DNA of 64,000 nucleotides from an uncultured Cohaesibacter sp. (GTDB lineage: Bacteria > Pseudomonadota > Alphaproteobacteria > Rhizobiales > Cohaesibacteraceae): NCBI RefSeq assembly GCF_963666525.1, contig NZ_OY762905.1:744001-808000 (forward strand), written 5' to 3'. Each line of letters begins with the position of its first letter. The stretch's first letter is position 1. The notes beneath the pieces are model-generated. The model was given only the letters and a program-made list of their open reading frames with translations, searched no databases and was not told the origin of the DNA. A program made the translations under genes and the position numbers. Positions 34,511 to 43,802 of this stretch are shown here, one piece after another.

Positions 34511-36364
34511 ATGATCGAAAATTTGACAGAAGGCCAGGAAAGAGCCGAATACGGAACCTTCGACGCTTCCCTTCTTTCAGGTGGTCTGATTGCCCGCAGT
34601 GAGGCCGATCGACTGGACGCCCTCAGCGATCTCAACATCATGGACACGCCGCCGGACGAACGGTTTGATCGCGTGGTTCGCCTCGCCACGGCCTACTTCG
34701 GCATGCCGGTATGCAAGATCACGCTCGTCGGCAAAGATCGCAACTGGTACAAGGCCTGCGCAGGGACCAGAGAGACGGACGCGCCCCGATCCAAGGCCAT
34801 CTGTTCCTACGCCATTCTGTCGAACGAACCACTCGTGGTTCCGGATCTGACAGAGCATCCCCGTTTCCGCACATATCCAGCGGTGACAGGAAATGGCAAA
34901 TTCCGTTTCTATGCCGGAGCCCCGATCACTCTGGAAAACGGCATAAGGGTTGGGTCATTCTGTCTTATGGACACCAAACCTCACCCGGAATTTGGCGAAG
35001 AGCAGATCCGATTCCTCACCGACCTTGCGCAGATCGTCGCCCATGAACTGATCCTGCATCGCGATGTTGAGCGCGCGGGCGCAAATCGTGAGGAACGGGA
35101 CGCACTGACCGGCCTGCTCAACGCGGTGTCCATCGAGCGCGAATTGCAAATCGCCATTGATCACCCGATGGCCGATGCGCAGGGCATGGCGGTACTCTAT
35201 GTCGACATCGATGACTTCGGTGAAGTGAACAACGACTATGGAAAACATGCCGGCGACCTGCTGCTGAAGGCAACCGCGCGGCGACTTGAAGATCTCGCAG
35301 GGCAGGACCTGGCCATCGGGCGCATCTCTGGTGACAAATTCCTTGTCATGGTCAAGTCCGTGCAATCTGCTGCAAAGCTGCACAGACTGGTCCGCCAGGT
35401 GCAACAACTGCTCTCTGCGCCGGTGCATATCGGTGAAGGCTTCATTCATCCAACAGTGAGTATCGGAGTGGCGCTCGGTCCGCCTTCAGACGGCAAGGCC
35501 ACCACTTTTCAGCGCCATGCCAGCTGGGCGATTCAGGAAGCGAAATCACTGGGCATCAACCAGCTGAAATTCTTCTCCGAAAAAGAGTATGAGCGCAATC
35601 AGGACGACCTGCGCCTCGCAACCGACCTTCGCAATGCCATCGCCAACAACGAGCTGGAGCTCTATTACCAGCCCTTTGTCGATCTGAAGAACGGTCGGGT
35701 CGTAGGGTATGAAGCGCTGTTGCGCTGGCATCATCCCGAAAAGGGCATGATCATGCCGAGCAAGTTCATTCCCATCGCCGAGCAGACAAGGCAGATCAGT
35801 GCACTAGGCACATGGGCGCTCAACCGGGCTTGTGAAGATGCTATGAGCTGGAACGAGAACCTGTTTGTATCAGTCAATCTCTCGCCCTTGCAATTCAAGC
35901 GGCAGGACGTCACCGAAGTCATCAGCACTGCCCTCAAAAGCAGCGGCCTGCCCGGTCATCGGCTGGAAATAGAAATCACCGAGAATGCCCTCATTGATGA
36001 TTTCGAGGCGGTCAACGACAAGCTGCAAGCCATTTCTGCTCTGGGCGTGACCGTCACTTTGGACGATTTCGGCACGGGCTACTGTAATCTGAACTATTTG
36101 GCATCCCTGAAAATCGACAAGCTGAAGATCGACAAGGCGTTCATCGGCAGCGTTGAACGGGACGACCGCACCCGCACGATCGTAGCGATGATCGCCAACT
36201 TGTCGCGCTATCTGAATACGAGTGTCGTCGCAGAGGGGGTGGAACTGCACACCCAGCATGAAATTGTCCGTATGATCGGTTGTGATATCGGACAGGGGTT
36301 CCTGTACGGCAAGCCCCTGCCCAAACAGCAGCAGGACGCCAACCGGGTCTATTCCTTCGCCTGA
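34511..36364 (+). CDS. GAF-GGDEF-EAL protein, probable c-di-GMP phosphodiesterase
   Basis: 617 aa. Domain order is GAF-like sensor (about residues 40-185), GGDEF (about 195-355) and EAL (about 370-612). The GGDEF signature is degenerate: SGDKF at residues 273-277. So cyclase activity is unlikely. The EAL part keeps EALLRW (401-406), an ITENAL segment and DDFGTGY, which suggests an active phosphodiesterase with the GGDEF as a regulatory module. The ATG at 34511 is used; an upstream GTG in frame is not supported. Cytoplasmic, with no membrane helix. Confidence 0.9.
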   Translation: MIENLTEGQERAEYGTFDASLLSGGLIARSEADRLDALSDLNIMDTPPDERFDRVVRLATAYFGMPVCKITLVGKDRNWYKACAGTRETDAPRSKAICSYAILSNEPLVVPDLTEHPRFRTYPAVTGNGKFRFYAGAPITLENGIRVGSFCLMDTKPHPEFGEEQIRFLTDLAQIVAHELILHRDVERAGANREERDALTGLLNAVSIERELQIAIDHPMADAQGMAVLYVDIDDFGEVNNDYGKHAGDLLLKATARRLEDLAGQDLAIGRISGDKFLVMVKSVQSAAKLHRLVRQVQQLLSAPVHIGEGFIHPTVSIGVALGPPSDGKATTFQRHASWAIQEAKSLGINQLKFFSEKEYERNQDDLRLATDLRNAIANNELELYYQPFVDLKNGRVVGYEALLRWHHPEKGMIMPSKFIPIAEQTRQISALGTWALNRACEDAMSWNENLFVSVNLSPLQFKRQDVTEVISTALKSSGLPGHRLEIEITENALIDDFEAVNDKLQAISALGVTVTLDDFGTGYCNLNYLASLKIDKLKIDKAFIGSVERDDRTRTIVAMIANLSRYLNTSVVAEGVELHTQHEIVRMIGCDIGQGFLYGKPLPKQQQDANRVYSFA

Positions 36365-36412
36365 GGGCCACCAGCCGCCAGTCCCGGGGGCAGTCAGTCC
36401 CGGGGAGAGACC

Positions 36413-36874
36413 CTACCGGCAGCTCTTGAACTTGTACACATTGACCGGCAGGGCCATGCCCGCGATGAAATCGTCTGGCCGTGCCATGTGCCAGTCGGCA
36501 ACCGTGTCAAACTGCTCGTCGTTCATCTTCATGCTGGCCAGTGTCTGACGCAGATGGGCAAAGACGTAATACTTCACCTGACCATCTTCCAAGATTGTCT
36601 CGACAGGTACATCGACGGGCTCTTCATCTGTCGTCACGACCTGCATCCAGCAGGCCGAATTGCCGTTCGAGCAGCCCTGCTCCGCCTCAATGGTCCAGAC
36701 AGCCTGCCCATCGGCCTGCTTTTCGAGCACAAAGGGATCTGAGGGGCCTGACGTTTTCAGCATCTGCAGATTGCCGTCGGTATCTTCGGCTTGATAGAGG
36801 GCACCATTGGCGCATTCCTCTGCATGAGCGGTGGCAGACAGCAACAAAAGGGCGGGAAGGATATAGCGGATCAT
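36413..36874 (-). CDS. small secreted protein of unknown function
   Basis: 153 aa, exported (signal peptide MIRYILPALLLLSATAHA, cleavage before EE). The mature part is acidic with four Cys (C23, C105-type pairs in CSNGNSACW, and the C-terminal C). Start at 36874 (an in-frame extension upstream has no signal peptide). Function not recognised. It is followed upstream by the RpiR gene on the same strand. Confidence 0.6.
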   Translation of the reverse strand: MIRYILPALLLLSATAHAEECANGALYQAEDTDGNLQMLKTSGPSDPFVLEKQADGQAVWTIEAEQGCSNGNSACWMQVVTTDEEPVDVPVETILEDGQVKYYVFAHLRQTLASMKMNDEQFDTVADWHMARPDDFIAGMALPVNVYKFKSCR

Positions 36875-36956
36875 GATGGTCGTCTTTCCTTGGATTCGCC
36901 AGCATCTTTTCACACTGCAAGTTGAAACAAAAGGAATTTCAGATCTGCCCACAGGG

Positions 36957-37799
36957 TCAGATATGCTTGTAGATGACCGAGTCCGTGGCAAGATCGATCC
37001 GTTTGCGAACACCGGCATCGCGCCAATACAGCGTCTCGTAGATCGTGTCGGCAACCGAAATCTGGCTGATAACCGAAAGCCCCGATCCGCTGGTGATCGG
37101 ACTGTCCGACGCCACGGCAAGCAGATGGTGTGAACTCAGATCGGCCACGGCATTGCGCCGCCGCCCTGTTATGCTGACAATCGAGGCCTTGGCACGTTTG
37201 CCGATCTTGAGCACATCGATGATGTCGCGCGTGCCGCCCGAAGCCGAGAAGGCGATGATCATGTCCCGCTCATCCACGTTGGAGGCAAGCATGGTTGCCA
37301 GATGCATGTCCGTTGGACGATGGCTCATCAGCCCAGCCCGCATCAGCTTGTAATGCATGAAGGTCGCAGCAACGGAGGAAGCACCCACGGCTACGATGAT
37401 GATCCGCCGCGCCGATACGATCAGATCGGCAACCTTGTCGATCTCCTTGAGTTCCAGCAGGTCCCGCGTCGCCTCCAGCCCCTTGAGATAATCCGGGAAC
37501 CGATGGGTATCATCCTTGCCCGCACCGGTCTCCGCATCCGGCTTGAGGGCATTTTCGACCGAGATCTCCTTGGCAATCGCCAGCTTGAGCTGGGAGAAGG
37601 TCTGATATCCGAGTTCGCGGCAGAAGCGATAGATGGTCGCCACGCTGATGTTGGCACTGGCCGCCAGCTCATCAACAGACATGGTTGTCACTTCAACGGG
37701 ATGCAGGTTGATGAACTGGGCAATCTTGCGCAGTTTCGGCGTCATGTTTGCGCTGTTGAAGCGGAGTTCCGAAAGAACTGGGGTCGTGCCTTGGTTCAT
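36957..37799 (-). CDS. RpiR/MurR family transcriptional regulator
   Basis: 280 aa, HTH_6 DNA-binding domain (about residues 10-80: VDELAASANISVATIYRFCRELGYQTFSQLK) and a C-terminal SIS sugar-phosphate-binding domain (about 120-260: IIIVAVGASSVAATF, IAFSASGGTRDIIDVLKIG). Such regulators are commonly controlled by amino-sugar phosphates. It is divergent from nanE and the amino-sugar operon and is the obvious candidate repressor. Confidence 0.9.
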   Translation of the reverse strand: MNQGTTPVLSELRFNSANMTPKLRKIAQFINLHPVEVTTMSVDELAASANISVATIYRFCRELGYQTFSQLKLAIAKEISVENALKPDAETGAGKDDTHRFPDYLKGLEATRDLLELKEIDKVADLIVSARRIIIVAVGASSVAATFMHYKLMRAGLMSHRPTDMHLATMLASNVDERDMIIAFSASGGTRDIIDVLKIGKRAKASIVSITGRRRNAVADLSSHHLLAVASDSPITSGSGLSVISQISVADTIYETLYWRDAGVRKRIDLATDSVIYKHI

Positions 37800-37991
37800 C
37801 TGTTCAATTGCCCGGTATCAGAGTGATGGGTGCAGAATCGGGTTCTGCCATTCTGAAGCAGTTGCTTCATCTGCGAAAGATCCAAAAGACTTGCAGGATC
37901 AGTTTCCCTTTCCCGCACGGCAAGAAACAGGCCAGGGTGAAACCGAGGAAAAGGCCGCAACGCCGCACTTCTGGTAGCCAAGTCTATTGGA

Positions 37992-38007
37992 GCTATTTTA
38001 AAATAGC
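37992..38007. promoter_or_regulatory. candidate RpiR operator 1
   Basis: Perfect 16-base palindrome GCTATTTTAAAATAGC in the RpiR-nanE intergenic region. A second A/T-rich palindrome of similar composition lies at 38028-38040. Binding by the adjacent RpiR protein is inference. Confidence 0.4.
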
Positions 38008-38027
38008 AAAATATTGTCAAACTAATT

Positions 38028-38040
38028 TATTTTGAAAATA
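38028..38040. promoter_or_regulatory. candidate RpiR operator 2
   Basis: Palindrome TATTTTGAAAATA with a central G, centred about 34 bases from operator 1 and just upstream of the candidate nanE promoter (TTGTCA at 38046). Many RpiR-type sites contain a similar TTTTGAAAA core (recalled). Confidence 0.4.
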
Positions 38041-38045
38041 GATTA

Positions 38046-38074
38046 TTGTCAAAATTATTTTTCCGCGATATGGT
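38046..38074 (+). promoter_or_regulatory. candidate nanE operon promoter
   Basis: -35 TTGTCA (38046-38051), 17-base spacer, -10 TATGGT (38069-38074), about 55 bases before the nanE start. It is adjacent to the two candidate operators. Confidence 0.45.
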
Positions 38075-38129
38075 CAACCCAACCGGGCATCCCCGTGCCA
38101 CTCAATATTTGAAATGCTTAGGAAACCTG

Positions 38130-38846
38130 ATGACGGGAACAGCAATCGACACCAAGGCTGGAATTCTGAAGGCGCTGCAAGATGGCCTCATTGTTTCAGT
38201 GCAACCAATTGATGGTGGGGCAATGGATCGCGACGAGGTCGTTGTGGCCATGGCTTCGGCTGCGGTGGATGGAGGCGCTCAAGGACTGCGGATCGAAGGC
38301 GCCAGCCGACTGGCCGCTGTTCGCGCTGCATTGCCAAACACGCCAATTGTCGGCCTCGTCAAACGGGACTTCGAAGAGTGGCCCCTGCGCATCACCGCCC
38401 TGATGGAAGATGTCCACGCTCTGGCCAAGGCCGGTGCCGACATCATCGCCATCGACGGCACCGATCGCCCCCGCCCCTATCCCTTTGCCGAGCTGGCAAA
38501 GGCAGCCCATGACCATGGCTGTCTCGTGATGGCCGACCTGTCCACCGAACAGGAGGCAGACAACTGCCTCAGGGACGGCGCAGACATCATCGGCACAACC
38601 ATGTCCGGCTACACGGGCGAAGCCCCGACACCGGAAGAGCCAGACTTTCCCCTGCTCGAAGCTGTGGCTAAAAAAGACTGCTTTGTCATTGCCGAAGGGC
38701 GCTTCTCGACGCCAGACCTCTGCCGCGCTGCCATCGAACGCGGCGCAGACTGCGTGACCGTCGGCTCCGCCCTCACCCGTCTGGAAATCATGACCCAGCT
38801 GTTTTCCAACGCGGTCGCAGCCGCGCGCAAGGATCACCGGTCATGA
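38130..38846 (+). CDS. nanE: putative N-acetylmannosamine-6-phosphate 2-epimerase
   Basis: Converts ManNAc-6-P to GlcNAc-6-P; 238 aa TIM-barrel. The family motifs are clear: GLIVSVQPIDGGAMD at the N-terminus, ADIIAIDGTDRPRP near residue 125 with a catalytic Lys-type position upstream (GLVKRDFEEW), and VIAEGRFSTPDLCR near 190. AGGA is six bases before the ATG. First gene of the operon. Confidence 0.93.
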   Translation: MTGTAIDTKAGILKALQDGLIVSVQPIDGGAMDRDEVVVAMASAAVDGGAQGLRIEGASRLAAVRAALPNTPIVGLVKRDFEEWPLRITALMEDVHALAKAGADIIAIDGTDRPRPYPFAELAKAAHDHGCLVMADLSTEQEADNCLRDGADIIGTTMSGYTGEAPTPEEPDFPLLEAVAKKDCFVIAEGRFSTPDLCRAAIERGADCVTVGSALTRLEIMTQLFSNAVAAARKDHRS

Positions 38847-38903
38847 CGACTTTCCTGCCGATCCTCTCGAGCTTCAACGCCAGCTGAAAGCGAGTATGAC
38901 GCC

Positions 38904-39803
38904 ATGATCGCCAATCATCTCAGTGGGACGGGCCTTGATGTCGGCGGAACAAAAATCGCAGCCGCCCGCTTCGAAAGTGGCCAGATTGTCGCCCGAGCCC
39001 GTGCCGAGACGATAGGTCAGGCGGACATCACCAGCCAACTCGATTGCATGGCCGGCCTTCTGCAAGAAGTGGGGCATGTGAGTGGAAGCCCCGTCGGCGT
39101 GGCGCTGACCGGGCGCGTGACCCGCACCGGCGACTGGATGGCGGTCAACCGCTCGACCCTGTCCAACCTGACCGGCCCCAATCTCCAGACTCTCGCAACC
39201 GAGCGTTTCGCCGGCCCGGTGTCGCTGATCAACGATGCAGCCGCTGCGGCCCTTGGCGAATACCGCTTCGGAGCGGGAGTCGGCTCCAACAGCATGGCTT
39301 TTGTCACCGTCTCAACTGGCGTCGGCGGCGGTCTTGTGCTCGATGGCAAGCTGTTGCAGTCCGATGATGGCCTTGCCGGACACATCGGCTTCTCCAGCGC
39401 CCGACAAGGCAATGAGCGCTGCGGCTCCGGGCGCATCGGCACCATGGAATCCATCGCCAGCGGAAGGGCGATCGCCCGCTACGGCTCGCAGCTGGCGGGC
39501 AAGGACGTGGACACCCCCGAGATTTTCGCGCTGTGGCGTCAGGGCACGCCGTGGGCAACCACCGCCGTCGAGCAGTCAGCCCGCTCCATTGCAGAGCTTT
39601 GCGCCAACCTGCGCGCCATTCTGGGCCTGGACCGGATCGTCATCGGCGGCAGCGTGGGGCTTGCTGCCGGCTATCTGGATTGCGTTTCGCAGTTTCTTCA
39701 AAGCGAAGAGCCAGCCCTTTTCCATGTCGACCTGAAGCCGGCCGAACTCGGCCAGGACAGCCCGCTGTTCGGGGCCTTGCAGTTTGCTGCGGATCGGGCG
39801 TGA
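38904..39803 (+). CDS. nanK: ROK family sugar kinase, probable N-acetylmannosamine kinase
   Basis: ATP-dependent sugar kinase, 299 aa. The phosphate motif DVGGTK is at residues 12-17, with the catalytic Asp in INDAAAAALGE near 112, and STGVGGG near 140. The canonical ROK zinc motif (CxCGxxGC) is largely lost: in NERCGSGRIGTME two of three Cys are Ser and Thr. Position beside nanE supports ManNAc as substrate. Follows nanE by 57 bases. Confidence 0.85.
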   Translation: MIANHLSGTGLDVGGTKIAAARFESGQIVARARAETIGQADITSQLDCMAGLLQEVGHVSGSPVGVALTGRVTRTGDWMAVNRSTLSNLTGPNLQTLATERFAGPVSLINDAAAAALGEYRFGAGVGSNSMAFVTVSTGVGGGLVLDGKLLQSDDGLAGHIGFSSARQGNERCGSGRIGTMESIASGRAIARYGSQLAGKDVDTPEIFALWRQGTPWATTAVEQSARSIAELCANLRAILGLDRIVIGGSVGLAAGYLDCVSQFLQSEEPALFHVDLKPAELGQDSPLFGALQFAADRA

Positions 39804-39918
39804 CCATGACTGACTGAATTTCCCTTCCGGATGCGATCACCGACGGAACACGGATGATCACGCTGCAGGGGATGGGACTGAATTGAGCAACAAGTCATAA
39901 GCAACAGAGGAGAATAAA

Positions 39919-41241
39919 ATGAAATTGCGATATCTGTTACCAGCAGTGCTTCTTGGCGCCCTGAGCACGGCGTCCATGTCGGCTCAGGCCGCTGTCACCG
40001 TTCTGGGCTGGCCGGGCGGGCCGGAAGAAACCGCCTTGCGTGCCGCGGCCAAGGCCTACAACGCCCTGCCGGACGTCACCGCAGACAACAAGGTCGAATT
40101 GCTGTTCTTCAGCCGCGACGGCTTCTATGACAAGCTGGCCGCCGATCTTGCCGCCAACACCGATGCCTTTGATGTCAACCTGATTGCCACCTATTCGATT
40201 GGCCGGTATGCCCCCTTCATGGAACCGGTAGACCTGGGCGCTGGTGCAAAGGACGTCTTTGGTGACGCCGTCCTCAGCACCATGCAGTATGAAGGCAAGC
40301 AGTTTGGCGTTCCCACCGACCTGTCCCTGCATTTCATGTATTACCGCAGCGACCTGATCGATGCCCTGTTGTCCGATGACGCAGCCAAGGCCCGCTATTC
40401 CGAAATCGCCGAAAAATATCTCGGCAAGGCAATGCAGCCCAAGAAGCCGGAAGACTGGAGCTGGAACGACTGGGCAGCCACAGCTCTCTACTTCACCAAG
40501 GCAGTCAACAGCGACAGCCCGACCCGCTACGGCACCGTTCTGCAGATGAAGAACCTGCTGTTCAACATGATGGTCTTCCAGTCCTTGCCGCGCGCCTATG
40601 GAGCCGACTGGATGGATGCCGATGGCAACATCACCGTTGATTCCGACGCCTACAAGACCGGCCTTGAACTCTATCGCAAGCTGCTGGATGCCGGTGCAAC
40701 GCCGAAGGATTCCCTGTCCTACGAATATCCGGAAGCCAACGCCGCCTTCGGCTCTGGCCAGGTAGCCACCATGCTGCAGTGGAACGCTGCCGCTGGCGAT
40801 CTGCTCAGCACCGAGAAAAACCCGGTTGTTGCCAGTGTCACCAAGACCATGGCCCCTCCGTCCGGTCCGGAAGGCCGCTTTACCCATGTGCATGGCCTGG
40901 GCCTTGGCATCAACATGTCCGGCAAGAACAAGGAAGGTGCCCAGAAATTCCTGCAATGGCTGGCAACGGCCGACGCCATGGAAATCTACGCCAAGGCTGG
41001 CGGTGCTCCGGGTCTGACCGGCCCTGCGCTTGATGCTGTAGCCGCAGAGCGCCCGGATCTGGTACCATTGGGCAGCTACGCCTCCCAGTATGGCTATGTA
41101 ATGCGCGGGGCAACCTCTGCATCGGCCCTCTCGGTCTATGAACTGCAGGCCAAGGCCTTCACCGGCTATTGGGGCGACGTCAAGAGCCTCGACGACGCAC
41201 TGGCCGAAGCCAAGTCCGGCATGGCCGAGCTGTTGAAGTAA
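39919..41241 (+). CDS. sugar ABC transporter substrate-binding protein
   Basis: Periplasmic family 1-type sugar-binding protein, 440 aa, with signal peptide (MKLRYLLPAVLLGALSTASMSAQA, cleavage before AV). GAGGAG precedes the ATG. Mature motifs include GVPTDLSLHFMYYRSDLI near residue 135, NAAFGSGQVATMLQWNAA and the usual C-terminal WGDVKSLDDALAEA. Encoded inside the nanE/nagBA operon, so it probably captures N-acetylated amino sugars, possibly ManNAc; ligand is inferred from context. Confidence 0.88.
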   Translation: MKLRYLLPAVLLGALSTASMSAQAAVTVLGWPGGPEETALRAAAKAYNALPDVTADNKVELLFFSRDGFYDKLAADLAANTDAFDVNLIATYSIGRYAPFMEPVDLGAGAKDVFGDAVLSTMQYEGKQFGVPTDLSLHFMYYRSDLIDALLSDDAAKARYSEIAEKYLGKAMQPKKPEDWSWNDWAATALYFTKAVNSDSPTRYGTVLQMKNLLFNMMVFQSLPRAYGADWMDADGNITVDSDAYKTGLELYRKLLDAGATPKDSLSYEYPEANAAFGSGQVATMLQWNAAAGDLLSTEKNPVVASVTKTMAPPSGPEGRFTHVHGLGLGINMSGKNKEGAQKFLQWLATADAMEIYAKAGGAPGLTGPALDAVAAERPDLVPLGSYASQYGYVMRGATSASALSVYELQAKAFTGYWGDVKSLDDALAEAKSGMAELLK

Positions 41242-41254
41242 TCATCAAGATCGA

Positions 41255-41291
41255 CCGGAGTACGCCCTCTCCTTCCCGGGGCGCACTCCGG
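41255..41291 (+). terminator. intercistronic hairpin after the sugar-binding protein gene
   Basis: A twelve-base-pair stem (CCGGAGT/ACTCCGG and CGCCC/GGGCG with one internal mismatch) between the binding-protein gene and the permease genes. No T run follows. Such structures typically stabilise the binding-protein mRNA relative to the permeases. Confidence 0.6.
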
Positions 41292-41316
41292 CCTTCCATT
41301 GACGAGGAAATGCATA

Positions 41317-42186
41317 GTGGCCAATGAAAGTCTCAAGGAAAACCGGATCCTTGCAGCGCCGGTCGTCGTCTTTCTGTTGGCGATGCTGGGGTTTCCTGCG
41401 GTCCTTGACCTGATCTATTCCGTATCGACCGTCAGCTTCGAGAATTTGCGCGATCCGACCATCTCGGGCTTCGGCAACTATCGTGCGGTGCTCGGCGATC
41501 CCTATTTCTGGAGCGCGGTCAGCTTTTCCACCCGCTTCGGCCTTCTGACCGCAGCACTTGAGACAGCGCTTGGCCTGTTCCTTGCCGTTTTCCTCGCACC
41601 GCTGATCCAGAGGCGCTTCTGGCTGATGGCCATCTTCATGATGCCGATGATCATCGCCCCCTCCATGATGGGCCTGATGTATCGTCTGGTGCTGCATGAA
41701 TTCGTCGGCCCACTGCCCTACTATCTGTTTGAATTCTTTGGCGAGAGCCCGGCTTTCCTGAGCCCGCAGCTGGCCTTCAGGACGCTGGTGGTCATCGAGA
41801 CTCTGCAGTGGACGCCCTTCACCCTATTGCTGTTCTATACAGCCTATTCCTCCATCCCCAACGACATCCGGGAAGCGGCCAAGGTGGACGGCACCCGTGG
41901 CCTGAGGCTGTTCACCCACATCGAGCTGCCCGCCCTCCTGCCAACCCTCGTGGTGGCCTTCGGCATCCGCTTCATCGACGGCTTCCGGGTATTTGACAAT
42001 ATCTACGTCCTGATCGGATCCGGCGCCGGTGGTTCCAGCACATCCCTGTCGATCTATATCTACACCGCCTTCTTCAAATCCGCCGACATCGGCAAGGCGC
42101 TGGCGGCTTCAGTGCTGCTGTTCGTTGTCGCCTTCGGCCTGCTCTGGCTGGTCGGCTGGTTGCTGAAAAAGAGGAGACCGGCCTGA
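41317..42186 (+). CDS. carbohydrate ABC transporter permease, MalF type
   Basis: 289 aa, six hydrophobic helices; the EAA loop (DIREAAKVDGTRGLRLFTHIELP) near residue 190 is clear. The GTG at 41317 has GAGGA eight bases upstream, giving a start VANESLKENRI; a TTG 18 bases earlier is less likely. Overlaps the next permease by one base. Confidence 0.9.
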   Translation: MANESLKENRILAAPVVVFLLAMLGFPAVLDLIYSVSTVSFENLRDPTISGFGNYRAVLGDPYFWSAVSFSTRFGLLTAALETALGLFLAVFLAPLIQRRFWLMAIFMMPMIIAPSMMGLMYRLVLHEFVGPLPYYLFEFFGESPAFLSPQLAFRTLVVIETLQWTPFTLLLFYTAYSSIPNDIREAAKVDGTRGLRLFTHIELPALLPTLVVAFGIRFIDGFRVFDNIYVLIGSGAGGSSTSLSIYIYTAFFKSADIGKALAASVLLFVVAFGLLWLVGWLLKKRRPA

Positions 42187-43010
42187 TGGTCATGAATGCA
42201 ATCCGCTGGCTGGTGTTTGCCATTGCAGCGCTGGTGATGAATTTCCCCGTCATCGCGACAATCGTCACCGCCCTCAAGACCCCGGCCGACGTCATCTCCA
42301 ACGCCAGCCTGATCCCGCGGGCCATAACCCTCGATAATTTCGCAGCCGTCTTCACGGTCAGTGAGCGCCTGAACATCTGGAAATATCTATGGAACTCGCT
42401 GTCGGCTTCGCTGATCGGCACGATCCTGCCGATTTTGCTCTGCCTGCCGCTGGCCTATGCCATTGCCCGGCGCGACTTCGGCCGTGACCTGCTGCTGCCG
42501 CTGGTGGTCAACCTGCGCGCGATGCCGCTGATCATCTTCGCGATCCCGCTCTACATGATGTACCAGACTCTTGGCCTGCTCGACACGCGCTTCGGCCTCG
42601 GGCTCATTCTGGCGGTGATCAACCTGCCGCTGGCGCTGGTGCTGCTGACCAACGCGGTTGCCGAAATTCCGCGTGAGCTTGACGAGGCCGCAGGCATGGA
42701 TGGTGCACGCACCGGACGCATCCTGACAAGGCTGACCCTGCCCTTGATCCGTCCGGCCATCGCCACCACCTTTGTCTTTGGTTTCATCACCGCCTGGAAC
42801 GAATTCCTGTTCGGCCTGATGCTCACCACAAGCAAGGCGGTGCCCATGACGGTCGGCGCTTCCTTCTTCTTCTCGGCAGGCGGCGGCGGCGTTCAGTGGG
42901 GCGTTGCGGCGGCGGTCATCGTTGTGGCCTCGGCCCCCCCTGTCATTCTCGGACTTATCATGTATCGTCAGATCGGCCGGTCGATGTTGGCTGGCGCTGT
43001 GAAAGGATAA
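42186..43010 (+). CDS. carbohydrate ABC transporter permease, MalG type
   Basis: 274 aa inner-membrane permease with six helices and the EAA loop (IPRELDEAAGMDGARTGRILTRLTLP) near residue 155-180. Starts within the stop of the previous gene (TGATG), indicating coupled translation. Together with the MalF-type partner and the ATPase at 44973 it forms one importer. Confidence 0.92.
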   Translation: MVMNAIRWLVFAIAALVMNFPVIATIVTALKTPADVISNASLIPRAITLDNFAAVFTVSERLNIWKYLWNSLSASLIGTILPILLCLPLAYAIARRDFGRDLLLPLVVNLRAMPLIIFAIPLYMMYQTLGLLDTRFGLGLILAVINLPLALVLLTNAVAEIPRELDEAAGMDGARTGRILTRLTLPLIRPAIATTFVFGFITAWNEFLFGLMLTTSKAVPMTVGASFFFSAGGGGVQWGVAAAVIVVASAPPVILGLIMYRQIGRSMLAGAVKG

Positions 43011-43013
43011 CCC

Positions 43014-43802
43014 ATGGCTACTATTCTCATTCATGCCGACGCCAAAGCCGCAGAAAACGCCACCGCAAAACGCCTGCTTGACAAGATCGCGGCAAAACCG
43101 GACGCAACGCTGGGGCTGGCCACCGGCGGAACGATGGAACAGGTCTATGCCATTCTGATTGAAAAGGCTCGCGAACTGAACCTGTCCTTTGCCGGGCTGA
43201 AGAGCTTCAACCTTGATGAATATATCGGCCTGAGCGCCGATCACCCCCAGTCCTACCGGACCTATATGAACAAGCTGCTGTTCGACCATGTCGACATCAA
43301 GCCGGAGAACACCCATCTGCCCCGCGGCGATGCCGCCGACCCGGCAGAGGAAGCCCGCCGTTATGAGGCCATGATAACAGAACAGGGTGGCATTGATCTG
43401 CAATTGCTGGGGATCGGCATCAACGGCCACATCGGCTTCAACGAACCATCCTCGTCGCTCGGCTCCCGCACCCGGATCAAGAAGCTCGCCAGTTCCACCA
43501 TGGAGGCCAACCACCGCTTCTTCAAACCCGGTGAAGCCGTGCCGACCCACGCCCTGACCATGGGCATTGCCACCATCATGCAGGCCCGCAAGGTCATTCT
43601 GCTGGCAACAGGGGCTGCCAAGGCCGACGCCATTGCCGCCGCGCTCGAAGGCCCTGTCAGCACCGCCTGCCCGGCTTCGGTCCTGCAGTTTCACCCCGAT
43701 GTCACCGTCATCATCGACGAGGACGCGGCCTCGAAGCTGAAACTGCGCGACTTCTATGAAAGCATCCACCCCGGTGGAGAAGAGGTGTATTTTGTCAAGT
43801 AA
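43014..43802 (+). CDS. nagB: glucosamine-6-phosphate deaminase
   Basis: Converts GlcN-6-P to fructose-6-P and ammonia; 262 aa. Motifs are TGGTMEQVY near residue 37, SFNLDEYIG with D68, and GINGHIGFNEP with the catalytic H139 and E144. AAAGGA is six bases before the ATG. It overlaps nagA by 11 bases. Confidence 0.95.
   Translation: MATILIHADAKAAENATAKRLLDKIAAKPDATLGLATGGTMEQVYAILIEKARELNLSFAGLKSFNLDEYIGLSADHPQSYRTYMNKLLFDHVDIKPENTHLPRGDAADPAEEARRYEAMITEQGGIDLQLLGIGINGHIGFNEPSSSLGSRTRIKKLASSTMEANHRFFKPGEAVPTHALTMGIATIMQARKVILLATGAAKADAIAAALEGPVSTACPASVLQFHPDVTVIIDEDAASKLKLRDFYESIHPGGEEVYFVK

Noticed and set aside
38843-38887. 14-codon frame overlapping the nanE stop
   Set aside because: Too short to support, no ribosome site separate from nanE coding sequence, and no known leader peptide pattern.
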